From positions 838,683 through 902,682 of the forward strand of contig NZ_JARXRO010000020.1 of NCBI RefSeq assembly GCF_029887935.1: a stretch of 64,000 bases of DNA, given 5' to 3'. This DNA is from Luteimonas kalidii (lineage in GTDB: Bacteria; Pseudomonadota; Gammaproteobacteria; Xanthomonadales; Xanthomonadaceae). A program made the position numbers and the translations under genes. A model generated the notes under the pieces. The model had not been told where the DNA came from. It worked only from the letters and a program-made list of their open reading frames with translations, and ran no database searches. Below are positions 21,512 through 30,347 of the stretch, piece by piece; position 1 is the first letter of the stretch; every line of letters starts with the position of its first letter.

Positions 21512-22867
21512 TCAGTTTGCCGCGATGCCGGTCCAGGACAGGCGCCGGCCGGTCGCACGCAGCCACGTGTCGAAACGATCCGACACCGCGACGTCGCCGG
21601 CCGCCAGCAGGCTGCCGTCGGCGTCGGCGAGGATCGGCAGCCGGGCGCGGATCCATGGGGGGACGCCGAGGTCCTGCAGCACATGCTTGAGCGCGTGCGA
21701 GTGGCGGCGGCCTGGAAGGGTGATGCGTTCGCCGCCGCGCCGCGCGTGGACCACGAAGCCGGCCGCAGGGACGCGCAACGGGGCTTCACCGCTGGCCGGT
21801 GCCGCATCGGGATTCGCACGCAAGTCCGCAGGCTCCAGCGCCAGCACGCCGCCGCCCGGCCACGCCAGCGCGCAGGCCCCGTTCCAGCGCAGGCGCACGT
21901 CGGCCGGGCCTGGAGGAGGGGCCGGGCCGGCCCACAGCAGGTCGCGCCAGTAGCGGATTTCTCCCACCTGCCAGGCGAAGGTCGCCGCGTCGGCGGGACG
22001 TTCCCCGTCCAGCCAGGCATCGACCCGGGCCACGCCGCGCGCCGGCAGCGGCGGCAGGCCGGCACGTTCCATCCACAGGCGCAGCACGCGCGCGCGGCGC
22101 GCCGCGGGCAGGGCCGCCAGACGGGAGGCGTGCAGGTAGTGGCCGTCGACGGTCCGCGCCTGGGCGAGGGCGCGTGCGTCCTCGTCGTCCAGCAGGCGCG
22201 CAGCGTCACCCTGCAGCGCCGCCGCGCGGGTGAACGCGGCATCGGCGTGCGGCCAGCGGGCGCGCAGGCGCGGCAGTACGTTCAGTCGCAGGTGGTTGCG
22301 GTCGGCCGCGTCGCTGGCGTTCGAAGGATCCTCGATCCAGTCCAGCTCGAGCGCGCGGGCGTAGTCGTGGAGCGCCTGCCGCGGTGTGTCCAGCAGCGGC
22401 CGCCACAGCCAGCCGCGGCCGAACGCGCGCCACGGCCGCATCCCGGCCAGGCCGTCGACGCCGGACGCGCGCAGCGCACGCAGCAGGAAGGTCTCGGCCT
22501 GGTCGTCTCGATGGTGTGCGAGCACGAGGACTTCGTTCTGGCGCAGTGCGTCGGCGAACGCGGCATGGCGGGCGGTGCGCGCCGCAGCCTCGGGACCGTC
22601 GCCTGCGTCCGCTCGCACCTCGACCCGCTCCGTCGCCAGGTCGACGCCCCATGCCGCACAGGTGCGAGCGCAGTGCGCGGCCCAGTCGTCGGCGTCGGCG
22701 TGCAGCCCGTGGTGGACGTGGATCGCGCGCAGGCCCAGGCGGCGCAGGCGGTGGTCGTGCGCCAGCCGGTGCAGCAGGGCGGTCGAATCGAGACCGCCGC
22801 TGTAGCCGACCAGCAACGCGCCCTCGCGCGGAAGCGCGGGCAGCGGAAAAGGGACGGGAACGGTCAC
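21512..22867 (-). CDS. tilS: tRNA(Ile)-lysidine synthase
   Basis: ATP-dependent enzyme that puts lysine on cytidine 34 of the CAU-anticodon tRNA-Ile so that it reads AUA. The PP-loop SGGLDS is at residues 23-28, followed by AIHVHHGL and [20 protein letters not shown], all diagnostic. The middle carries [10 protein letters not shown] and the C-terminal region ends with the [14 protein letters not shown] domain. At 451 residues it is full length. The start is a GTG at 22867. Downstream of accA in order, as in other gammaproteobacteria, but with a methyltransferase gene in between. Confidence 0.97.
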   Translation of the reverse strand: MTVPVPFPLPALPREGALLVGYSGGLDSTALLHRLAHDHRLRRLGLRAIHVHHGLHADADDWAAHCARTCAAWGVDLATERVEVRADAGDGPEAAARTARHAAFADALRQNEVLVLAHHRDDQAETFLLRALRASGVDGLAGMRPWRAFGRGWLWRPLLDTPRQALHDYARALELDWIEDPSNASDAADRNHLRLNVLPRLRARWPHADAAFTRAAALQGDAARLLDDEDARALAQARTVDGHYLHASRLAALPAARRARVLRLWMERAGLPPLPARGVARVDAWLDGERPADAATFAWQVGEIRYWRDLLWAGPAPPPGPADVRLRWNGACALAWPGGGVLALEPADLRANPDAAPASGEAPLRVPAAGFVVHARRGGERITLPGRRHSHALKHVLQDLGVPPWIRARLPILADADGSLLAAGDVAVSDRFDTWLRATGRRLSWTGIAAN

Positions 22868-22890
22868 CGCGTTCGCCTAGCGCCGGCGCG

Positions 22891-23742
22891 TCAGCCGGCC
22901 ACCGGTTGGGCGGCGGCGATGACCGCGGTGCCGGTCGGATCGTACGCCAGCGGCTTGCGGGCGATCAGCGTGATCGAATCGTGCGCGCTGTCGTCGTGGA
23001 TCGGTTCGCCGGCGAGGTCATAGGCCTCGGCATCAGGCTCGAATCCGGCCTCGGCCAGCTGCCGGCGCTGCCGGTCGAGCGTGACGTAGTACAGCATCGT
23101 GCCGTAATGGTGGCACTGGTCGTTGATGATCGCGTAGTCCGGCGCGTGCACCTCGAACGGCCGGAAGTGACGCCGGTTGCGCAGCCGCAGCACGAACTCG
23201 CCGCAGAACCGCAGCGACCGCACCGCCGCGCGCAGCGGGTGCCACGACCACTCGAACGACGGCCAGCGGAAGCCGCGGCCGAATTCGGGCGAGTTGCGGT
23301 TGTGGGTGGAGAACACGAACAGGCCACCGGGTTCCAGCACCCGCTGCACCTCGCGCAGGATCCGCAGCCGGTCGGCGTGCGAGACCATGCCGATGCCGTT
23401 GCAGGCGAACACGGCCAGACCCACCGAGCCGTCCGCGATGCCGTCCATCGCGCGTGCATCGGCGAACTCGAACTGCGCGGCGGGGAACCGGCGGCGACAG
23501 GCCTCGACCATGTCGACGCTGTAGTCGATCCCGAGATAGTCGTCGCTGATCGCGCGCAGCGCCTCGACCGTGCGGCCGCCGCCGACGCCGATGTCGAGGA
23601 TCCGGCGGCCGCGCGCCAGTGGCGCGACGCGCGCGAACGTGGCCTGTTCGGCGGGGCTCAGCCCCCACGGCCGCGCGTAGTGCGCGACCACGGCCGGATC
23701 GCGCATGGTGCGCAGGTTGATGCGGTCGATCGCCTCTGACAT
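22891..23742 (-). CDS. Class I SAM-dependent methyltransferase
   Basis: A 283-residue protein with the SAM-binding motif I RILDIGVGGGRTVEAL (about residues 46-61), an acidic motif II near LGIDYSVDMVEACRR, and FADARAMDGI. A VLEPGGLFVFSTHN segment is the usual motif before strand 6. The substrate cannot be told; GGxFVFSTHNRNS and the HHYGTMLYYVT region do not match a family I can name. A strong GGGGGAAGGGG ribosome site precedes ATG 23742. It sits between accA and tilS. Confidence 0.85.
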   Translation of the reverse strand: MSEAIDRINLRTMRDPAVVAHYARPWGLSPAEQATFARVAPLARGRRILDIGVGGGRTVEALRAISDDYLGIDYSVDMVEACRRRFPAAQFEFADARAMDGIADGSVGLAVFACNGIGMVSHADRLRILREVQRVLEPGGLFVFSTHNRNSPEFGRGFRWPSFEWSWHPLRAAVRSLRFCGEFVLRLRNRRHFRPFEVHAPDYAIINDQCHHYGTMLYYVTLDRQRRQLAEAGFEPDAEAYDLAGEPIHDDSAHDSITLIARKPLAYDPTGTAVIAAAQPVAG

Positions 23743-23805
23743 CGCCCCTTCCCCCGTTTTTCCCCCGTGCGCAGGCGACGGCTCCCAGCCATCGCCCCGC
23801 GTCCC

Positions 23806-24765
23806 TCAGGCCGCTTCGTACGCGCCGTATCCGCGCAGCCGCCGGTAGCGCCGCTGCAGCAGGTCGGCCACCGGCACCGCCTCCAGCGCGTCGAGTTCGT
23901 TCAACAGCACCGTCTTGAGCCGGATCGCGGTCTGCCGCGGATTGCGGTGCGCGCCACCGATTGGCTCGCGCACCACCTTGTCCACCAGCTGCAGTTCGCG
24001 CAGGCGCCGCGCGGTCAGGCCCAGCTGTTCGGCGGCATCGCGCGCCTTGCCGGCATCCTTCCACAGGATCGAGGCGCAGCCTTCCGGCGAGATCACAGAA
24101 TAGGTGCTGTACTCGAGCATCAGGGTGCGGTCGCCCACGCCGATCGCCAGCGCGCCGCCGGAACCGCCCTCGCCGATCACCGTGCACAGGATCGGCGTCT
24201 TCAGCTCGGCCATCTCCATCAGGTTGCGGGCGATCGCCTCGGACTGGCCGCGCTCTTCGGCGCCGATGCCGGGATAGGCGCCGGGCGTGTCGATGAAGGT
24301 CAGCAGGGGCAGCTTGAAGCGTTCGGCCAGCTTCATCAGCCGCAGCGCCTTGCGGTAGCCCTCCGGCCGCGGCATGCCGAAGTTGCGGCGCACCTTGGCC
24401 TTGGTGTCGCGGCCTTTCTGATGGCCGATGATCACCACCGGGCGACCGGAGATGCGACCCATGCCGCCCACGATCGCCGGATCGTCGGCATAGGCGCGGT
24501 CGCCGGCCAGTTCCTCGAACTCGTCGCACATCACCTTGATGTAGTCCAGCGTGTACGGACGCATCGGGTGGCGCGCCAGCTGCGACACCTGCCAGGCGCT
24601 GAGGTCGCGGAAGATGTGCGCGGTGCGCTTGCGCAGCTTGTCCTGCAGCGCGTGGATCTCGGCGTCGATGTTCACCGCCGGGCCGCTGCTGGCCTGGCGC
24701 AGTTCGTGGATCTTGGCCTCGAGGTCCGCGATCGGCTGCTCGAAGTCGAGGTAGTTCGGATTCAT
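23806..24765 (-). CDS. accA: Acetyl-CoA carboxylase carboxyltransferase subunit alpha
   Basis: With AccD forms the carboxyltransferase that moves CO2 from biotin to acetyl-CoA, making malonyl-CoA for fatty acid synthesis. The 319-residue protein begins [19 protein letters not shown] and has the diagnostic [20 protein letters not shown] and [15 protein letters not shown] stretches. In relatives dnaE lies directly upstream; here 6.6 kb of other genes intervene. A TAGACT box at 24793-24798 (minus) could provide its own promoter about 22 bases before the ATG. Confidence 0.98.
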   Translation of the reverse strand: MNPNYLDFEQPIADLEAKIHELRQASSGPAVNIDAEIHALQDKLRKRTAHIFRDLSAWQVSQLARHPMRPYTLDYIKVMCDEFEELAGDRAYADDPAIVGGMGRISGRPVVIIGHQKGRDTKAKVRRNFGMPRPEGYRKALRLMKLAERFKLPLLTFIDTPGAYPGIGAEERGQSEAIARNLMEMAELKTPILCTVIGEGGSGGALAIGVGDRTLMLEYSTYSVISPEGCASILWKDAGKARDAAEQLGLTARRLRELQLVDKVVREPIGGAHRNPRQTAIRLKTVLLNELDALEAVPVADLLQRRYRRLRGYGAYEAA

Positions 24766-24792
24766 GCCCGGGACTGCTGCATCAAAGCGCGC

Positions 24793-24798
24793 AGTCTA
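24793..24798 (-). promoter_or_regulatory. -10 box before accA
   Basis: TAGACT on the minus strand lies 27 bases before the accA ATG. No good -35 box is seen. A local promoter would be needed because the next upstream gene on this strand is dnaE, 6.6 kb away. Confidence 0.35.
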
Positions 24799-24855
24799 GC
24801 CGACACGGGCCGGGGCGACCGTACCGGGGCGTGCGGCGGGCCGCGCCCCGCGGTT

Positions 24856-27234
24856 TCACGGTGCGTCGGCGGCCGTCGCGGGTTCGGGACAGGACGCGAT
24901 GGCGCCGGGCGCGGCGCACAGCGAGGCCTTCACACGCGCAAGATACGTCGCCACCGAGGGCGGAGGCGCTTCCAGCCGCGCGAGGAGCGCGTATGCCCGC
25001 GTCAGCGCCTCGCGTGCGCCCCGGGCGTCGCCGCCGGCCAGTCGCGCCTCGGCGAGCGTGCCGTAGGCGGAGGCGTGGCGCGGGCTGGGCTGGACGTGGA
25101 CGCGGTCGGCCATCGCCACCGCACGCAGGGCGTGATCCAGCGCGTCGGCGGTATCGCCCGTTGCCGCCGCCATCCGCGCGACGTGCGTCAGCGCCACCGC
25201 CACCATCGGATGGTCGCCCTCGAAGACGCGTTCGCGCATGGCCAGCGACTGCCGGTAGAGCGCGAGCGCGCCGCTCGCGTCGCCCTGTTCTTCTGCCAAG
25301 AGCCCCCGGTTGCCGATGGCGATCGCGAGGTCCGGACTGCCGCGGGGATACAGCACCTCGAAGATCGCCTGCGCTTCGCGGTACAGGCGGTCGGCGCGCG
25401 CGACGTCCTTGCGCTCGTGCGCCACCTGGGCGAGGTTCGACAGCAGGTTGCCCTGGTCGGCGCTCGGTTCGCCGGTATCGTGGTGCGCTGTCCAGGCATC
25501 GTGCGCGCGCTGCAGGTAGGTGCCGGCTTCGGCATACCGGTCCTGCGCCATGTACAGCATGCCCAGGTTGTTGAGCAGGTACAGGTGGATCGGGTCCGCC
25601 ACCAGGCCAGCGCGTTCGCTGCGCGCGATGCCGTCGATGAACAGCGCCTCGGCCTCCGCGATCCGTGCCTGGTCCTGGCGCAGGCCGGCGACGCCTTCGA
25701 GCGCGCGGAGGGTGCGCGCGTCGTCGCGGCCGAACACGCGCTCGTGGTCCTGCAACGCACGCACCAGCTGCGCCTCCGCCTGCGGCAACCGGTGGCGGTC
25801 GAGCATGCTGTAGCCGATGCCGAAGCGGACTTCCGCGGACAGATCCGGGCGTCCCGGGAAGTATTCGTCGATGCGTTCCGCGGCGCCGTCGAGCGCCTGC
25901 CCCAGGGTGAGTTCGCCGCCGGTCTCGAACGGATCCGACATCGACAGCACGTCCATCAGGAAGGCGTTGACCTGGCGCATGTCGGCGGCGGCCTGGTGCG
26001 CCTGCCATGCGGCGATGCCGCCAGCCGAGACGATCGCGACGAGTGCCGCGATGGCGAGCGTGCTGCCCACGCGATGGCGACGCACGAACTTGCCGAAGCG
26101 GTACGCGGCCGAATCCGGATGCGCCAGCACCGGCCTGCCGTCGAGCCAGCGCTGGATGTCGCGCGCGAGCTCTTCGCTGGAGCCGTAGCGCCGCTCGATG
26201 TCCTTGTGCATCGCCCTGGCGACGATCCGCTCGAGGTCGCCATCGATGCCTGCGAGGCGTCGGCGACGGTCGTCATCGTCCAGCGCCGCCGCATCGGTGG
26301 CCACGCGCAGCGATCGCGGTCGGGTGTCGCAGACCGTGCGCTCGGCCTCCGCCGGGCTCAGTCCCGCCAGCTCGTAGGGCCGCACGCCGGTGAGCAGCTG
26401 GTACAGCAGCACGCCGAGCGAATAGACGTCCGAGCGCGTGGTGGTCGGCTGGCGACGCACCTGTTCCGGGCTGGCGTAGGCCGGCGTCATCGCCGTCAAC
26501 GAGGTCACCGACACCGCGCCCGCCTCGTCGCCGGCGTCGAGCAGGCGCGCGATGCCGAAGTCGAGCAGTTTCGGTTCGCCCGCGGCATCGACCAGGATGT
26601 TCTCCGGCTTGAGGTCGCGGTGCACGATCAGGTGCCGGTGCGCTTCCTGCACACCGTCGCAGACCTTGCGGAAAAGCGCCAGTCGCGCCGGGATGTCGAG
26701 CGCATGGCGGTCGCAGTACGCGACCAGCGACAGGCCGTCGACCAGTTCCATCGCCAGCCACGGCAGTCCCGAGGCGGTGCTGCCGCCATCGAGGATGCGC
26801 GCGATGTTGGGATGGCCGAGCCGCGCGAGCAGGGCGCGCTCGTTCTCGAACCGGGCGATCAGCTGTGCGCGGAACCCCGCGTTCGCGCCCAGGTGCAGCG
26901 GGCGGATGAGCTTGAGCGCGACGTCCTGGTCGTAGGCCTCGTCGGCGCGGCGCGCGCGATAGACCACGCCCATGCCGCCACTGTCGATGCGCTCGACCAG
27001 CTGGAAGGGGCCGACCCGTTCGCCCAGCTGCGGGAAGCCGTCCGGCTCAGGCACCAGTACGGGCTGCTCGAGGAAGCCGCCGAGGTCCGATTCGGCCTGC
27101 AGCAGGCGCAGCACCCGCAGCCGCAGCCAGTCGGGCACCGCCTGGGTGGACAGCCAGGACACGCGTTCGGCGGCTGGCCGGTCGAGCGCGCGCTCGAACC
27201 AGTCCAGGACCTGGCCTTCGTCCGCGACGCTCAT
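24856..27234 (-). CDS. Transmembrane Ser/Thr protein kinase with TPR sensor domain
   Basis: A 792-residue Hanks-type kinase. The glycine loop IDSGGMGVVY is at about 83-92, the ATP-anchoring Lys in VALK at 108, HRDLKPEN at 205-212, DFG at 225-227 and the SPE of the activation segment near 255. One membrane helix lies at about 392-410 and is followed by some 380 residues of helical repeats of the TPR type (for example LYLLNNLGMLYMAQDRYAEA). The kinase domain is thus cytoplasmic and the TPR part periplasmic. It is divergent from an ECF sigma factor, which it may phosphorylate. The target is inferred from context only. Confidence 0.93.
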   Translation of the reverse strand: MSVADEGQVLDWFERALDRPAAERVSWLSTQAVPDWLRLRVLRLLQAESDLGGFLEQPVLVPEPDGFPQLGERVGPFQLVERIDSGGMGVVYRARRADEAYDQDVALKLIRPLHLGANAGFRAQLIARFENERALLARLGHPNIARILDGGSTASGLPWLAMELVDGLSLVAYCDRHALDIPARLALFRKVCDGVQEAHRHLIVHRDLKPENILVDAAGEPKLLDFGIARLLDAGDEAGAVSVTSLTAMTPAYASPEQVRRQPTTTRSDVYSLGVLLYQLLTGVRPYELAGLSPAEAERTVCDTRPRSLRVATDAAALDDDDRRRRLAGIDGDLERIVARAMHKDIERRYGSSEELARDIQRWLDGRPVLAHPDSAAYRFGKFVRRHRVGSTLAIAALVAIVSAGGIAAWQAHQAAADMRQVNAFLMDVLSMSDPFETGGELTLGQALDGAAERIDEYFPGRPDLSAEVRFGIGYSMLDRHRLPQAEAQLVRALQDHERVFGRDDARTLRALEGVAGLRQDQARIAEAEALFIDGIARSERAGLVADPIHLYLLNNLGMLYMAQDRYAEAGTYLQRAHDAWTAHHDTGEPSADQGNLLSNLAQVAHERKDVARADRLYREAQAIFEVLYPRGSPDLAIAIGNRGLLAEEQGDASGALALYRQSLAMRERVFEGDHPMVAVALTHVARMAAATGDTADALDHALRAVAMADRVHVQPSPRHASAYGTLAEARLAGGDARGAREALTRAYALLARLEAPPPSVATYLARVKASLCAAPGAIASCPEPATAADAP

Positions 27235-27328
27235 GCTGCGCTGTCCCCCCGGCGTGCCCGCCGCCCGAAGCGCGACCGTAGCAAATCGGGGCGGGTTGCA
27301 TGCCGCATCGGGTCGCCAGGCGCGCTGC

Positions 27329-27334
27329 TACACT
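27329..27334 (+). promoter_or_regulatory. Candidate -10 box of the ECF sigma gene
   Basis: TACACT is followed by seven bases and the GTG start at 27342, a near-leaderless layout similar to the other genes listed here. No ribosome-binding site precedes the GTG and no clear -35 box was found. Confidence 0.35.
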
Positions 27335-27341
27335 CGATCGC

Positions 27342-27908
27342 GTGACCGGGGAATTCACTCAATTGCTGGCCGGCTGGCGCGGCGGCGATCGTGCCGCGCG
27401 CGATCGCCTGGTCGGCATGGCCTATCCGGAACTGCACGCGATCGCGCGCCGGCAACTGGCCGGCGAACGCCGCGACCACACGCTGCAGCCTACCGCGCTG
27501 GTCAACGAGGCCTACCTGCGCCTCAGCGGGCTGGAACGCATCGACTGGCAGGACCGGATTCACTTCGTGCGGCTGGCGGCGCGGATCATGCGCGAGATCC
27601 TGGTCGACCACGCGCGGCGACGGTCGGCGCACAAGCGCGATGGCGGCGAGCGGATGTCACTGACCGCGCTCGACCAGATCGCCGGAGACGCCGCCGACGC
27701 CGGGATCGATCTGGTCTCGCTCGACGAGGTCCTGGGCCGCCTCGAGGCCTTCGACGCGGACAAGGCGCGGATCGTCGAGCTGCGCTACTTCGGCGGCCTG
27801 ACGATCGAGGAGACCGCCGAGGCGGTCGGCCTCTCGCCGGCGACCGTCAAGCGCCACTGGCAGGTCGCGCGCGCCTGGCTGTTCGACGCTCTGGCGGATC
27901 AGGGCTGA
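27342..27908 (+). CDS. ECF-subfamily RNA polymerase sigma factor
   Basis: A 188-residue sigma factor with only regions 2 and 4. Region 2 is seen in HTLQPTALVNEAYLRL and DRIHFVRLAARIMREILVDH, and region 4 in RIVELRYFGGLTIEETAEAV followed by the helix-turn-helix SPATVKRHWQVARAW. This is the type often paired with a Ser/Thr kinase instead of an anti-sigma factor. In Xanthomonas citri a comparable pair, EcfK and PknS, controls type VI secretion; that link is from the literature, and no type VI genes occur here. The start is GTG 27342. The kinase is divergent, 107 bases away. Confidence 0.92.
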   Translation: MTGEFTQLLAGWRGGDRAARDRLVGMAYPELHAIARRQLAGERRDHTLQPTALVNEAYLRLSGLERIDWQDRIHFVRLAARIMREILVDHARRRSAHKRDGGERMSLTALDQIAGDAADAGIDLVSLDEVLGRLEAFDADKARIVELRYFGGLTIEETAEAVGLSPATVKRHWQVARAWLFDALADQG

Positions 27909-28305
27909 CCACGCCGCGCGCAGGCGTTCGAACCTGCCGCCGTCGCCATCGCCGGTTGCCGCGATTCCCGTGGGGGCGGTATCGCTGGCGCGATTGCGAT
28001 GCGCGGCCGTGCCTGTCGCGGGACTCGCCGGGGCCGGCCTGGTGGGTGCCGGAGGAGCCAGGCGAACGCCCGCATCCGGTCCGCCGGAGGATTCGCGCGC
28101 CGGGGCCGCGGCGGGATGGCCGGCCTTTCCGGATTGCGTTGACATGGGGCGACTCCGGTCGTCGGCCACGAGCGGCCATGTCATGACAGGCGCGAACCGG
28201 GGCGGGATCGGCTCATGCGGACGCGTCGCCTGCGCGTGAGCCGGTTTTCCCGCGTCATGCGCCTGCAGGACTGACGGGGCGATTCCGCCCCCCCGGGAGC
28301 CGACC
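27909..28305 (+). other. 397-base gap after the ECF sigma gene
   Basis: No convincing gene is seen on either strand. It holds a probable terminator at 28209-28248 and a perfect TTGACA at 28139-28144 without a matching -10 box. The last bases include a GGGAG ribosome site for the following lipoprotein gene. Open frames through the gap are proline/alanine-rich products of the base composition. Confidence 0.5.
28209..28248 (+). terminator. Probable intrinsic terminator downstream of the ECF sigma gene
   Basis: CGGCTCATGCG at 28209-28219 pairs with CGCGTGAGCCG at 28233-28243 through 11 pairs, one of them G-U. It is followed by GTTTT at 28244-28248. It lies 300 bases after the sigma gene and just before the lipoprotein gene. 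Confidence 0.5.
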
Positions 28306-29544
28306 ATGATCGACCGCACCAAGATGCCCACCCTACTGGCCGCCGCCCTGGCGATCTCGCTGGCGGGGTGCAGCAAGCCGCAGGAATCGCTTCAGGAGGA
28401 TGCCCTCGTGCAGCAGGAAAGCGGCGGCGCGCAATGGCCGCAGGGGAACGACGCCGTATCCGGGGAAGCCAGCATGCTGGCTTCCGCGCCTGCCGGAGAG
28501 GCATCGGCGATGCCGCCGCCGCTCGACACCAGCCGCATGCAGCCGGCGCAGATCATCGACCGCGCCGGCTTCGGCCAGCCGATAATCGCGGCCGACCTCG
28601 AGATCCCGGCGGGCTGGCAGACGGTCGGCGGCGTGGCCTGGAACGACGGCACCGACTGCATCACCAACCAGCTGCAGATCGGCTGGACCGCGATGGCGCC
28701 CGACAGCCTGACCGCGATCGAGATCCTGCCCGGCTTCAACTGGCAGGTCGCGGGCACCGAGATCCAGATGAACCCCTGCCCGGCGGCGCCCTACCGTTCG
28801 ACCCGCGAGTTCCTCGAGGCCACCGTGCAGCGAACGCGCCCCGGTGCGCGCGTGCTCGACTACCAGGACCAGCCCGAGGTGGCGCAGCAGATGGCGCAGT
28901 CCGCGCAGTCGCATCCGCAGGCGCAACTGCGCCACGACGCGGGCCGCGTGCTGATCGCCTACAACAAGGACGGGGTGGAGATGCGCGAGGTGCTGGGCGC
29001 GGCGATCACGTTCTCGCAGATGCAGGGCAATGTGGTGGCCGGCACCGCCACCATCAGTTCGGTGCGCGGACCCAACGGCCGCGTCGACTTCGAGCTGGGC
29101 AAGCGCGTCGGCGCGACCATGCGGCTCAACCCGCAATGGCTCGAGGCGATGAAGCAGCGCGGCATGGCCAACCTGCAGCGCGTCAGCGACGGCCAGCGTC
29201 GCAGCATCAACGACTGGCACAACCGGCAGATGGCGATCATCAGCGCGCGCGGGGAAGCCGATCGCGCCGCCATCCGCATGCGGACCAATCGCGAGGTCGC
29301 CGGCATCTACAGCGCGATCGCGGCCAACACCAGCGCGACCAGCGACCGGATGCACGCCAGCAACATCGACACGATCAACCAGGTCAACTCGTATGCCGGC
29401 GTCGACGGCACGGTGGTGAAGTCGAGCATCCACGGCGGCGACCAGGTGTTCCAGAACAGCAACGACCCCAGCCAGGCCTACAGCACCGACGAGGCCTATC
29501 CCAATCCGCCGAGCGGCTACGTCGAACTGGAGCGCGTGCCGTGA
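28306..29544 (+). CDS. Putative lipoprotein of unknown function
   Basis: A 412-residue protein with a lipoprotein signal (LLAAALAISLAGC, acylated Cys22). A low-complexity segment follows, then a globular part starting at AGFGQPIIAADLEIPAGWQT with two further Cys residues (DGTDCITNQ, MNPCPAAPY). The C-terminal 100 residues are polar and Asn/Ser rich and end GYVELERVP. I do not recognise a named family. A GGGAG site precedes ATG 28306. The last four bases overlap the start of the next gene (GTGA), so it is co-translated with a secreted rhodanese. Confidence 0.8.
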   Translation: MIDRTKMPTLLAAALAISLAGCSKPQESLQEDALVQQESGGAQWPQGNDAVSGEASMLASAPAGEASAMPPPLDTSRMQPAQIIDRAGFGQPIIAADLEIPAGWQTVGGVAWNDGTDCITNQLQIGWTAMAPDSLTAIEILPGFNWQVAGTEIQMNPCPAAPYRSTREFLEATVQRTRPGARVLDYQDQPEVAQQMAQSAQSHPQAQLRHDAGRVLIAYNKDGVEMREVLGAAITFSQMQGNVVAGTATISSVRGPNGRVDFELGKRVGATMRLNPQWLEAMKQRGMANLQRVSDGQRRSINDWHNRQMAIISARGEADRAAIRMRTNREVAGIYSAIAANTSATSDRMHASNIDTINQVNSYAGVDGTVVKSSIHGGDQVFQNSNDPSQAYSTDEAYPNPPSGYVELERVP

Positions 29545-30254
29545 TCGGGTCGCGCCCCCGCGGAATGCTGGCCATCGCCGTGGCCGCGTGGCTGTCGCTG
29601 GGCGTCGCGGCCCCGGCCATCGCGCAGGACAGCTTCGGCGGCAATGCACCCGCGCAGGTGCGTCCGCAGCCGGTTCCGGACGCCTACGGCCAGGGAGGCA
29701 GGACGCAGGACCCGCCATCCGGGCCCGGTGCGAATGCGGGCATGTCGCGCCCTGCGATGGCCGGACCTTCGAACGAGGCCCAGGACTTCGGCGTCGCACC
29801 GACGCAGCAACTGCGGCCCACGGAGCAGATGCACGGCCCCACGCCGACGTCGATCCCGGGCGGCAAGGTGATCGATACCCGCGCGCTGTCGCAGCTGCTG
29901 CAGTCGCGCCAGGGCGACGTGCTGCTGCTGCACGCCTACGGTGGCATGCGGCACCTCCCGGGCGCGGTGCCGGTGGCGCCGGCGTCGCAGGGCGGCAGTT
30001 TCGACGACGAGGTCCAGCGCGGGTTCGGCCAGTACCTGCAGCAGGCCACCGGCGGCGACCCGTCGCGGATGCTGGTGTTCTATTGCGCCGGCGTGCAGTG
30101 CTGGGGGTCCTACAACGCGTCGCTGCGGGCGTTGAAGCTCGGCTACCGCAACGTCGCCTGGTATCGCGGCGGGCTGGAGGCCTGGCAGCAGGCGGGCCTG
30201 CCGGTGCAGGACGGCGACGGTCAGCAGGGCGCGGGACAGGGCCAGGGGCGTTGA
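29541..30254 (+). CDS. Secreted rhodanese-like protein with C-x4-C-W motif
   Basis: A 237-residue protein with a signal peptide (LAIAVAAWLSLGVAAPAIAQ), a Pro/Gly-rich linker and a C-terminal rhodanese-like domain. The expected active loop reads YCAGVQCWGSYNA, with Cys182, Cys187 and Trp188, followed by GYRNVAWYRGGLEAW. The CW-SYNA-RA and WYRGG pattern resembles the CXXCW proteins found near PQQ-dependent dehydrogenases, though the Cys spacing differs by two. The GTG start at 29541 overlaps the stop of the lipoprotein gene. A role in sulfur transfer or thiol chemistry in the periplasm is inference. Confidence 0.82.
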   Translation: MIGSRPRGMLAIAVAAWLSLGVAAPAIAQDSFGGNAPAQVRPQPVPDAYGQGGRTQDPPSGPGANAGMSRPAMAGPSNEAQDFGVAPTQQLRPTEQMHGPTPTSIPGGKVIDTRALSQLLQSRQGDVLLLHAYGGMRHLPGAVPVAPASQGGSFDDEVQRGFGQYLQQATGGDPSRMLVFYCAGVQCWGSYNASLRALKLGYRNVAWYRGGLEAWQQAGLPVQDGDGQQGAGQGQGR

Positions 30255-30347
30255 ACGCGATGCGCACGCGCACGGTGAGCGCGTGCAGGGCGGTTGACGA
30301 CGGCCACGCGGTGCGGGCGGCGATGCGTGTCGACGGGAACGGGTGAC

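Noticed and set aside
23767-27345. Very long plus-strand open frame opposite accA and the Ser/Thr kinase
   Set aside because: It has no recognisable domain, is His/Arg/Ala rich, and mirrors the codons of strongly supported minus-strand genes. GC-rich genomes produce such antisense frames.
28139-28144. Perfect TTGACA -35 box
   Set aside because: No -10-like hexamer lies 15 to 19 bases downstream, so I do not call a promoter.
27657-28376. Minus-strand open frame in the gap after the ECF sigma gene
   Set aside because: Its product is Pro/Ala/Arg rich, overlaps the sigma gene antisense, and has no ribosome site or known family. The gap is better explained by a terminator and untranslated sequence.
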